From Anseranas semipalmata (lineage: Eukaryota > Chordata > Aves > Anseriformes > Anseranatidae): a stretch of 64,000 nt of DNA. The position numbers and the translations under genes were made by a program. Each line of letters opens with the position of its first letter. Position 1 is the first letter of the stretch. The notes beneath the pieces were generated by a model. That model did no database searches, was not told the origin of the DNA, and saw only the letters and a list, made by a program, of their open reading frames with translations. The stretch lies in assembly GCA_013399115.1 (NCBI GenBank), contig VXAA01003380.1, forward strand, positions 74,501 to 138,500, written 5' to 3'. Shown piece by piece: positions 1-10,561 of the stretch.

Positions 1-715
1 ACCCTGAACTTTAGAAGAGTAAAATTCCAGCTGTGGAAAGAACTAGTGGATGGGATCCCCTGGGGCACTGTGTCCTTGGTGACTGGAAAAAGGGAAACAT
101 CATTCCCATTTTTAAAAAGAGTAGGAAGGAAGAGTAGTTCCAGGGAACTACAGACTGGGGAAGCAGTGTCCTGTGCAAGGAAAGATCATGGAATGGATCC
201 TCCTGGAAGCAGTGTTAAAGCACATGCAAGACAAGGAGGTGATCTGAGACAACCAGCACAGCTGGTTCATCACACAGTTCTATGATGGAGTGACTGCATC
301 AGTCAACAAGGGAAGACCGACCAGTGTCATCTACTCGGACTTCTGTAAGGCTTTTGACACGGTCCCTCACGACATCCCGATCTCCAAATTGGAGAGAGAT
401 GGATTTGAAGGGTGGACCATTCAGTGGGTAAGGAATTGGCTGTATGGCCACAGCCAGAGAGTTGTTATCAAGGGCTCTATGTCCAGGTGGAGGCCGGTGA
501 CAAGTGGTGTCCCTCAGGGTTCTGTCTTGGGACAGGTTGCCCAGAGAAGTTGTGGATGCCCCATCCCTGGAGGTGTTCAAGGCCAGGTTGGATGGGGCTT
601 TGGGCAACCTGATCTAGTGGGTGGCATCCCTGCCCATGGAAGGGGGGTTGAAACTAGGTGATCTTCAAGGTTCCTCCCAACCCAAATCTGATATGATTCT
701 ATGATCTATGATTCT
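1..715 (+). mobile_element. CR1 LINE, 3' portion with internal deletions
   Basis: Non-LTR retrotransposon fragment that runs off the left edge of the window. It opens with the linker between endonuclease and reverse transcriptase (RT); the same stretch recurs at about 41992-42050 in another CR1. It then jumps at about 80-90 straight to the RT fingers (GDWKKGN-type block), skipping roughly 0.7 kb that the other copy retains. RT motif A is readable as [12 protein letters not shown], and motif B as [10 protein letters not shown] near 503-531. Directly after motif B, at about 531-535, the sequence jumps to the C-terminal tail (VAQRSCGCP region), losing the catalytic DD motif and the rest of the RT. 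The copy ends in the CR1 block GTTGAAACTAGGTGATCTTCAAGG and an ATTCTATGAT-type tail near 693-715. The copy is dead. The family call is firm; I do not assign a subfamily. Confidence 0.93.
290..661 (+). pseudogene. CR1 ORF2 remnant: RT palm fragment fused to C-terminal tail
   Basis: A 123-codon open stretch inside the CR1. Residues about 14-80 are RT palm ([15 protein letters not shown], then [10 protein letters not shown]). After the internal deletion the frame continues through C-terminal and 3' UTR sequence in the wrong frame, so the last roughly 40 residues are not native protein. Motif A keeps both aspartates, but the DD-containing motif C is deleted, so no polymerase activity is possible. 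Confidence 0.8.
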
Positions 716-2018
716 CAGATTCAAGCTCGAATGCAGAAACTTGAGTGCAGAAAATCCAGTGGGGAGTTCAGTGATCCCAGCCATATACCACAAAAATCTA
801 TTTTGCCTGCACTGCTGAGAAGCTTCTTGGAGACTGTTCTAAATAAATCCCAACTGAAACCACACCTGATATTTCTTTTTTTAATCACAGGATCTATATG
901 TTTTATATGATAGTAATATAAATTATGTAACATATTTTACAAAATAGTAAGTTTTGATATGATTTGGTTTTGTATATATTTTCATTTAAGAACTTACTAA
1001 TAATACTTTTTTGGCCTAATTCAGTTTCTTTAATAAATACTAATTTCTTCTTTTGTGAGATGTCCAAAAGCTTTTATTTGATATTGTTTTTTTGCTTAAA
1101 GACTGTGTTTTTTCTGGAGACTTTAGTGAATTATAAATATGTGCAAATATTTGTTTATTCTAAAAATAAAGGTTTAATTGACTTTGCAAGCACAGCAAAT
1201 ACTGTATGGTATATTCTTTTCCATCAACTTTATTTACCTAATTATTAGAAATGCCATGTTTTCAGCTATAACTTGCTTACTTGGTTGTTTAACATAGGAA
1301 AAAAGAATTACCAAGCATCATTTAATGTGTATGACTTTAAGGGTTAATTCTGAGAATGAACTTGACATGTGGAAAGATATGAGACTGATCAAGACAAAAA
1401 TTGATGATGGGTATCAGTGGCAAAATGTTTCAGTTTTAGGCCCACAGGAGTTCCAGTGCAAATTGTTCCTGTGAATCTAAACCCTTCATCAATCAGATGT
1501 AAATTACAGCATGCATGACTGGCTGCCTTTTCCATTCTAGAGTTCCCTACAGAGTACAAGAGAGCCAAATACTATTGAGGCTCAACTAAACTGCAGTCTC
1601 ATTTTTGCTTTCTTGAGGATATTCCAACACAACAGAAGAGACAGCATTCACTTGAAACCCACATCAGGAGGTCTTACACAATCGGAGACAATGAGTCAAG
1701 CCAGCATCTTCCAGAACAATTTATGTTGTTTTTCTAGAAGAGGACTGGGAAGGGGACCACGAGGGAGACATATATTGATACATTAAAAGCTTTCCTACTA
1801 CCAATACTTTTCTAGCCACACGTCCTAGCTTTTCTTCACCAGGTGGCTCAGAGAAATCTAACACAAGAGGCTGGATACTCACACAAGGATAAATTCTTTA
1901 CAAAGAATAGGAGCACAACACTTATTTCCAGCATTCACATGAACCTGGCTGTCATACAGTTCCATAAATAACAGAAGGAATAAAACCAAATCTAAAGTAA
2001 CAAATTAAAAATAGAGCT
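716..2018. other. AT-rich unique sequence, no gene seen
   Basis: I see no repeat family, splice-bounded exon or RNA gene here. The short open frame near 964-1248 is Phe/Leu/Ile-rich, as expected from AT-rich DNA read by chance. Confidence 0.6.
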
Positions 2019-2447
2019 TGTCATGGTTTTGGCTAGGACAGAGTTAATTTTCTTTGCAGAGGCTCATACGATGCTGCGGTTTGGATTTGTGATGAAAACA
2101 GGGCTGATAACACGGGGATGTTCAGCTGTCGCAGAGCAGCGCTGCACAGAGCCAAGGCCTCTCCTGCTCCTCGTGCGGCCCTGCCAGCGAGGGGACCGGG
2201 GGGCACCAGGAGCTGGGAGGGGACACAGCCAGGGCAGCTGGCCCAGGCTGGCCAAAGGGACGTCCCGTGCCACGTGGCGCCGTGCTCAGCAGTAACAGCT
2301 GGGGGAGAGGAGGAGGAAGGGGGGACGCTCGGGGTGACGGCGTTTGTCTGCCCAAGGAACCGCTACGCGTGAGGAGCCCTGCTCTCCTGGGAGGGTGAGC
2401 AGGTGGCTGTGTGGCACTGAACTGCCTGCCAGGGCTAACCCACAGCA
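2019..2447 (+). mobile_element. Solo LTR of an avian endogenous retrovirus, internally deleted
   Basis: The segment starts TGTCATGGTTTTGGCTAGGA and ends GGCTAACCCACAGCA. I recognise these termini as those of a long terminal repeat family common in birds. The 5' part follows the family through the GC-rich GGGAGGGGACACAGCCAGGG block. The place where the family normally has a TATA-like stretch reads CTCAGCAGTAACAGCTGGGG, so the promoter looks degraded. Most of the AT-rich R/U5 part is absent, which makes the copy about 430 bp. Flanks are GAGCT (2014-2018) and AAGCT (2448-2452), a 4/5 match that fits a decayed 5-bp target duplication. There is no internal retroviral sequence on either side, hence a solo LTR. 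Reading frames here are shadows of high GC. Confidence 0.82.
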
Positions 2448-4440
2448 AAGCTGTTGAGTGACCTAACAGTGGATACCTGAGCTACCATGCAGGAGAACAC
2501 CACCACTGACTGAATTTCAGCCACAGAGGGGAAAACTGAAATTCTTGCTGTGCTTGCAATCTTCACTCACCTAATTATGGGCAGAGTTAATGTGTGAACA
2601 GACCTTATGATCTATAAAAGCAAACCACAAATATCAATGTTTGTGAAGTATAATCAGAATACAACTAGAATATTTGAGAAAAGGTGCAGCTTAATGAAGG
2701 ATTTCTCAAACTTTACAGAAAATCATGACCTCCTTTTGTCTCACCAGTCTTCATGAAACTTTGAGTCAGCAGCAGCTTGATTTCTGCAAGGCAAAGGACT
2801 AGCTGAAAGTATTTACATTAACTCACCCATCATACAGCAATAGAGCTGCTGCATAATTATAGGTAGTTAGCAGTTAGCTGACTTAAATAGTTGTACCTTG
2901 TAATTATCTCACCTATTATCACCTCTCCCAGTATGAATGCTTCTGTGACCTATTTCGGAACTGTCATCTACTAGTGGTTTAACAGGTACAGATCCAGACT
3001 GGGATGCAGGAGACTTGGGCAAATTTACTGATCCCATCTTGCAAGTCATTTGACTTTTCCATATGTTTATTTCCCTCTCCACTCCTTTTGGTGTTGCCCA
3101 TTTATGTAATGAGCTTTCACAAAAATGAATTCTTATATAAGTCCCTACAATATGAGCTTAGCATTAAGGTATCTCAAAACATGTTATTATTGCTATCAAC
3201 TTATTAATAATGATGCTTCATAGAAGTTTAATTCTGTTATATTATTCTATACAGGCACAACAAAATTTTTTGTTACAAAACATTTTAGAAAGGTAGAAAA
3301 CATTTTGTTTATTTCCTTGTCTTTGCTGTTACAAATTCTACTCATTCGTATAATTTAACTTACTGAAATATAACATTGCTACCTGGGAGCAAGATTTCAA
3401 TTGCTGTTAGGGTCTTTAGATCAACGGTCTGACATGAAGTCTCTGGTTTTTAATGATGACTTATGCTGAGCCACCAAGAAACAGGAATTGCAGAAAGTGA
3501 AGATACATTTTAAGTTTTTTGAGTAAGAAACAAAAGCAGACATCCAAAATTTGCCTCTTGGTAGTTAAGTCTGAATACTACAGTCCTATATCTTTGTCTG
3601 GCAGCTGCCTAGGTGCTTGTGCGATATGCAGTGGTTACCGAAGCCCAGTTTCCACTGGGCCAACATCTACATGATAAAACTTTTATCCCAGCTGATTCCA
3701 TAATGGAAGGACTCTGCAGGTAGTCCATTACCTGAAAAGGAGGAATATATGAAAGACAATGGTAATGTAAAACTGAAAAGCTTTAACGGTTGCTTTTTGT
3801 ACTGACCCTTTCCTGGGCAAGTTCATGATATTTCACCTAGTCAACCCAGAGCACTGGATATTTTCCTAATTTTCTTGAATAAAATCCCTGCCTTGTTTCT
3901 TGGATAAAATCTATGCCCTTCACACCTGTTTCTATCTTTCTTGACTCAGAGTATTAATTGCTCCCTAAGTCTGTGAGTCTTCATTTGAGGTGATAAGAGC
4001 TATCTTTCTGCTGGGATTATCATTCCCAGGATTCAAACAGGTTCGCATCTTCATTCATTGATTCCTCCTGTGTTTTCTTTAAATAGGAAATGTCTTAGAG
4101 AATTCCACATTTTTAAGCCATTTTTTGCACCTCTGGGACTCTTACTTCCCTCTTTGTTCACTTTTGTTTCTCAAACTCAGTTAAGTTCTGGAAGAAAAAG
4201 GGATGAAGTTTTCTGTTGCTTTAATGGTTTCTACTGAACCTAGGTTTTAAAGAAGTTATTTCTTTAAGGAACATTGTGAAAAATAAAATAAAGACATACT
4301 TATTCCTTAACTAAATCAACGGATTTGAAAGGAAGAATGTGACTCTGTGAAGCATCTACTAATTGGAATTGCTTTGTTCCAAATCCTAAAACATAATGTC
4401 TTATGTGAAAGCTTTAAAATGGAAACTTTCTGTAGAATTA
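2448..4440. other. AT-rich unique sequence, no gene seen
   Basis: No CR1, LTR or convincing exon found. Short open frames such as 3004-3207 lack coding character and splice context. Confidence 0.55.
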
Positions 4441-4471
<31 letters not shown>

Positions 4472-4472
4472 A
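4441..4472. repeat. (TAAA)n microsatellite
   Basis: Eight uninterrupted TAAA units, followed 50 bases later by two A-rich runs. It is a simple repeat in otherwise unique DNA and may be the tail of a decayed retroposon, though no body is visible. Confidence 0.95.
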
Positions 4473-7400
4473 GCTTTAAATTCAGATCAGTTCATTAGGC
4501 TTCTAGAAAGGATCTTACCACTTAAAAAAAAATACTTTAAGAAAAAAAAAAAAGTTTCAGTAATTTTACCTATATGTCATCACTATTCTCCCTTTTGGCT
4601 GATATTCTGGAGGCTCAGTTCTGCCAGGAACTCTGGTAAAGTGCTATTAATCTGTCTCCTCTTTCCTAGATGCCTAGAGCAAAGCATCTTCTTGCTCCCC
4701 TCCAAAATCCAGCCACAGAGTCATAAGCTGTTTGATGTCCAAGATATCACTCTACAGTCTTTGCGTTCTTTTAGCTGTCAGTCTAGATCCACACACCTCC
4801 TGTGAGTAATAGCAGCAGCAGTTGATGAAGTCCAAGCACATACATCCCCCTTTGCTGTCCATAGTTAGTTCTACAATCACTTCACTCTAATTTTCTGGGC
4901 AAAATCAAATAAAATAGGATTTTATATAATGCCTAGATAAATCACCCTCAAAATATGATAGCAATATAATTAAAAATTTGAAAACAAATTATTTTTATAT
5001 TCTCCTCATCAGATGTAATACCAGCCTGTGATATCAAAAGGATAAGTTTTGGAAGGATTGTTTATAATCTCTTTAAGGATCAAAAAGAAACTGTACGAGA
5101 GAACTAATTTCTCTCAATTTCTGCTAAAATACTCTCAGCAAAGATTATTTGCAAAGGCTCATACAAAACCTTTAGGAACAGTTTACTGAGGTCAGAAAAT
5201 GACTGTTCATCAGCTTTCCATTTATTTAGGACAAATATATATGTATTTCTATATAAGTTTGGGTACTTTTTTTGCCATACTCTAATTTAACTAATTTTCT
5301 TTTTTTTTTTCTATGATCACAATGCAATCTCTCTTTGTGACTTTTTGTGTCATGTACATTTTCAAAAACAGACCTACCACCCTGGACTTTCTAAACAAAC
5401 TTCTTAGTGATGCTTTCATCTCTTCTTATATCACATTATGCTTTCAAAACTGAAGAGAACACAAGAGTTATTCATTCCTTTAACATTATAGACTAGGAGA
5501 TACTGCCTTTTCATTTGCCTAAGTACCAGAAAAACTGTTATCTGCACCCCATGCTCACTTAGCTTGTGAATTTGTCATCAAGTTTAAGTACAACAGAAGT
5601 GGATACTCCCTTGTTTTTGTAAATAATGTATCATTTAAGAATGGACAACACAAAACTCAGCTTGGCAAAAATCTAAAGGAAATCTATGCAATGTTTGAGC
5701 TCTTCTTCAAGGTTTAAATGTGGCTGTTGTTCCTTCTAAGGTTAGGAAATCAACAACTGTCTCCTAATTGTTCAATTGTATATATGTCATGCTGGTACTG
5801 TCCAAGAAAATCTTTGCATCAGAATCACTCTTGATTAAATATTGCTAATGTATTATAACATCATTTAACACATGCGATATAAGAGTTTCTTTGTCTTCAG
5901 CAGATTTGAAAATAGCTGGTAAATGACTATTGTTTTTGCAAGGCTTGATAACATTTTCAGTTTTTAAATGTACTACATGAACAAGGCAAGAAATGCAAAG
6001 AACATACAGCAAATCACAATGCACTGAATAGATCTTTAGGCAAGCTGCTCAGTCATTAATGGCCCTAGATACTTTACCCCTCCAGTCCCACCAAAGTGTA
6101 TTTACCCAGAAGCCCCAAAATCAAGGCATCAACACCCATGATTTTAGAACTATAAATTCTACACACGCAGATTTCACTCGGGAAAAAAAAAAAAAAAAAA
6201 CAGATTGCAGCCACTAATCTTTCAGAAGTTATCCAAACTCCAAAGTTTTTATCATCAGTTAGAGAAAATGGTTTACTACTGAATAGCTCACTGTTAGTAT
6301 ATCTTTTTGATGATGCTCAAATATTTCAGCAAACCATTTATTTGCCAGCTCTTGACAAAGTAGCCAACTATATGGTTTCATATAGATAACTTCTGAATGG
6401 ATTTGAATGAAACTCCTTCATGACACACAGCATCTGCTGAACTATATGGAAAATCATCCACAGGATTTATCTTATGATGTATACAGTTTAAGCATGTTTC
6501 CATTAAGGGGAGAGGTTTTGCTACTTTTGTTTACTAGCACTCGGTTTGATGTGACTCGGATTTTAAGAACTTTAGAACTGTTTACTTTATACTTCACTGT
6601 TACAATATTTGCCACTTAAATTTTTAAAATTCTTGCAATTACCACTTTTATTCATACATTTTACCTCAGACTCTATATCTTACAAAATTCTACTAATGGC
6701 TTCTGTTTATGATCCATTCTCAAATGAATATTGCATTTTTGAAAGCCACTCTGTTATGATCAACTTATGTTTGCTCTTGATTTAACAACATATTGTTCAG
6801 GATACACACAATACTAAAGATACAAGAAACTATTAAAATAAACAGAAGAAAAATAGAAGTACATAGTTTTATATAAAAAAATAATAATTCTACTCCCACT
6901 TTTTCATTAAGAAAAGTTGCTATTAAAATTATGCTTATTTCCATTAAGGAACTCCACAAGAAATCACAGTTTTATTCATAACTATGAGACTCACAACTTG
7001 AATAAAGACTGTGTGCACAACTATCACAATCTACCAAAAGTTGTCACGCAAATGCACTCTCCTCTCTTATCTTTCTCAAACGCTACCCCTGCTGGGAAAG
7101 AAGCACCAACCCTAAAACAAGTCCATACAGTGAATATAGGCCTGAATTGACTCAACTACACTTTACTCTGGAAGCTGGATGTAAGCCAGCTCCAGTCTGG
7201 AAGCAATCTAATCACATTCATACAGGGTTGCATGAAGGTTTATAAGCCCTGCCTCTCAGTGTTGATGTTCCCCATGATGTTCACTAGAAGCTTTGCTACT
7301 GTTACTTGTTTTATTTGGAAGGCACTCAGATGCAATGGTGATGAGCAGCAGAACAAAACCCTGCGAGAGAGAGTGAGAGAGTGTGAGACAGAGATGAGAA

Positions 7401-9740
7401 TGAGGATAGTCATTTTTATTACGCTCGTCTTAGTCTGAAATACATAATCCTGAAATTCTCTGAACAGTGGACTTACACTACAGTCAGCAATTCATGAAGA
7501 ACAGATTCCTCACATTAGCCTCCTGGTGTGTGGTGCCAAAAGGTCAAAAACATTGAATACGATTTAAATGTGTAAGTTGAGATTCTATACAGAAACCACA
7601 CATCCTGAAGTGGTGTGAGAAATGACCACAAGCCCTTTTAACACTAGTTTCTGTCACAAAGCACAAACTTCTCTAACACCACTCTCCTGACTGTATTTTG
7701 CTATTCCACTAGTTAAAAATGTGAGTGAGAAAACTGCATCCTCTTACAGCCTGAATATTCTCTATTATGCTCTTAAGAGATCTTTATATGTTAGTCTTCA
7801 GGCATCTAGGTTTGTTTCCTTCCTTTGGGATATTACAAAACTGAGAAATAAATCCCAATATTATTTATTTTATTGTAGCAAACACTTTCTTAATCCATTT
7901 ATTTCACACACATATATAAAGAATATACCCTACATTTACACTCTGTTTCAGTTTCCATGGCCATAACATGGAGCATGTGCATAAAATTGCCACAAATAAA
8001 ATGAGAGTCACAGTTTGTTCTTTGTATCTGCTAAGAAAAAGAAGTTTTAAACCTTTCTATGGAGTGATAAAATAGAACAGAAATTTTATAATTTATGGTT
8101 CACAGGATGCAACAATTGATACTATATAGAAATTTAATCAGTCTTGCAGAGCTCACAGACATATCACAGTAGGAGGTTCTTTTGACATTTCATGGAGAAC
8201 TAGGCAAGATGAGGTACAATATGTGTGCATATTTCAGTATGTTATGTATTTTCTTAAGCTTTTATCCTTTTAGGAGTTGTTGCCATCTTGAAGGGATCAT
8301 TCCTTTAAAAAGTTCTAAATGCATGAAGGATTGAAGCTTCAACCTCTGGTTGAAGCAAAATGCAGTTAGAAATACCTGCAACAGCAGCCAAATTTCTTCC
8401 TGATACAGACTTCACAAAACTGAGACACATCTTTAACACCTTTTCTGTACTTCTCGAAATCTGCCAGGTATACAACACTTGGTTGTAGTCACATAACCTG
8501 GCTACAACCCTGATGTCATGGAGAGTTATGACCAGGAACATTTTACCACAAAGTCTATCAAGGCTGTCAGAAGAAAAAGTCAACTGAAAGCCTTGGTCCC
8601 TTACTTGCCCACCCAGAATTATTCCATTTCTAAACTCCCAGCAACTAAAAACTCAGCCCAAAGAGAAGAATATAAAACTATTATTTCCACATTAAATTTT
8701 AATATTCTTATTTGCAGTATGTTGTTTTATGTAATGAACAGACAGTGCCATAATCTCATTTCATCTAGCAATATTCCATTATTCTTAATTGAAACAAGTT
8801 TGCCTCTGAAACAAGCTTATATTTCAGAGTGCCATAATTACATTTATCACTATTCAGTAAACCTACTTATTCACTTTCTGATATTAGTGCTTGTTGGACT
8901 GAACATCTGAAGCCTCAGATACTTTATCATAAACCTGTGATTACGTTTGTTATTCTACAGCTTTACAACAGGAATGTGGGCAGCTACATAAACCTTTTGA
9001 TAAATGTTATCTGATACATTATTAAATATTTTGGGTTGCTATTATCAAATTAATAACTTTGTTCATTTTCCCATTCTCTACCATTTTTTCTCATACCCCA
9101 AAGTTGTGGTTTAAATATATGACACACTGCTCACTTCTTTTGGTGGAATCCAAATTCAGAGAGCTACCTTAGGAACCAGCTTAAGGATAAATATTAAAAC
9201 TAGAAATAGCTCAAAATTGTGTATCTGGCCAGATGCAAACAGTTTAATAAGATGCTCACTATATTATGAGGTGACAGTCTTTCTTGAGATTATGCAGCAG
9301 GAACAGGAATCACAGGAATTAATGACTTTGAGGGATGAAACTTTTTTTAAAAGATTTTTTCCATTAAAAACATGAAGCATTTGTTTTTTTTGTTTTACTT
9401 AAAGAGAAACCATCTTGTCTTAAAATATATGTAGAAAAAAGTACCAGCCCAGTGAAGAGGCCAACTACAGTAAACTAATGATTAATCAGTAAGGATGACC
9501 TACCATTGACTGATGGCTGGCTGGAGTGGTTTCCATTTGTATCTGCTCTGTCCCCAAAGCAGAAAGTACAGTGATGTTCATGAAACATCTGGAGGGAGAA
9601 CCTTCATGGTTAAAAGGCTTGGATATTAAGATGAACCCATACCAAATAGTTTGTACACAGAAATAGCTGAGCAGCTACTTTATAAGCCATTTTTCATGTC
9701 TGGAGCAGAGACTGGACAGAGACAGACAAAATAAACAGAT
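4473..9740. other. AT-rich unique sequence with minor simple repeats
   Basis: There is an 18-base poly-A run at 6183-6200. Overlapping open frames on both strands at 8305-8583 (-) and 8518-8910 (+) match no family I recognise. They lack splice-like borders and are rich in Ile, Leu and Ser as AT-rich chance frames are. No transposon body is seen. Confidence 0.5.
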
Positions 9741-10478
9741 CACAGAATCACAGAATCACAGAGCAATTGAGGTTGGAAGGGACCTCTGGAGATCACCCAG
9801 TCCAACCCCCTTCCAAGCAGGGTCACCTAGAGCACATTGCACAGGATCACATCCAGGTGGGTTTTCAATACCTCCAGAGAAGGAGACTCCACAACCTCTC
9901 TGGGCAGCCTGTTCCAGCGCTCTGTCACCCTCACAGGAAAGAAGTGCCCCCTCATATTCTCATGCAACTCCCTGTGTTTCAGTTTGTGCGCATTGCCTCT
10001 TGTCCTGTCGCTGGGCACCACTGACAAGAGTCCAGCCCCATCCTCTTGACACCCTCCCTTCAGATATTTGTACACATTGATAAGATCCCCTCTCAGCCTT
10101 CTCTTCTCCAAGCTAAGCAGGCCCAGCTCTCTCAGCCTCTCCTCGTATGAGAGATGCTCCAGTCCCCTCATCATCTTCATAGCCCACCGCTGGACCCGCT
10201 CCAGGAGCTCCATGTCCCTCTTGTGCTGGGGAGCCCAGAACTGGACACAATCCTCCAGGTGCGGCCTCACCAGGGCAGAGCAGAGGGAGAGGATCACCTC
10301 CCTCGCCCTGCTGGCAACACTCCTCGTAATGCACCCCAGGATACCATTGGCCTTCTGGGCCACAAGGGCACACTGCTGGCTCATGGTTAACCTGCTGTCC
10401 ACCAGGACTCCCAGGTCCCTCTCCGCAGGGCTGCTTTCCAGCAGGTCAGCCCCCAGCCTGTACTGGTGCATGGGGTGA
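9741..10478 (-). mobile_element. 5'-truncated CR1 LINE, 3' end intact
   Basis: Read on the minus strand, this is the last part of CR1 ORF2 followed by the 3' UTR and a (GATTCTGT)n-type tail at about 9741-9763. Similarity stops near 10478, just before the HQYRLG block, giving ordinary 5' truncation. The remaining coding part has no stop or frameshift, unlike most copies in this window, so it is probably among the younger insertions. The family call rests on the conserved blocks [30 protein letters not shown] and [20 protein letters not shown]. Confidence 0.95.
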
Positions 10479-10561
10479 AGATGGGAGCAAGAGATGAAAA
10501 GAATCACCCCAAGGTGAACATCCACCTCTGCAAAGGCAGAACCTGGAGACAGTAAATGCAT
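9827..10561 (-). pseudogene. CR1 ORF2 C-terminal remnant, open to native stop
   Basis: A 244-codon open frame. Residues 1 to about 27 come from flanking DNA upstream of the truncation point. From HPMHQYRLG onward it is the CR1 ORF2 region after the polymerase palm, ending at the family's usual C-terminus (LDVILCNVL then stop). No catalytic RT motif and no endonuclease is present, so it cannot act by itself. It is the longest undamaged CR1 frame in the window. I treat the start methionine as accidental. Confidence 0.85.

Noticed and set aside
8305..8910. Overlapping frames of 92 (-) and 130 (+) codons
   Set aside because: Hydrophobic, AT-biased, no family resemblance, no exon borders.
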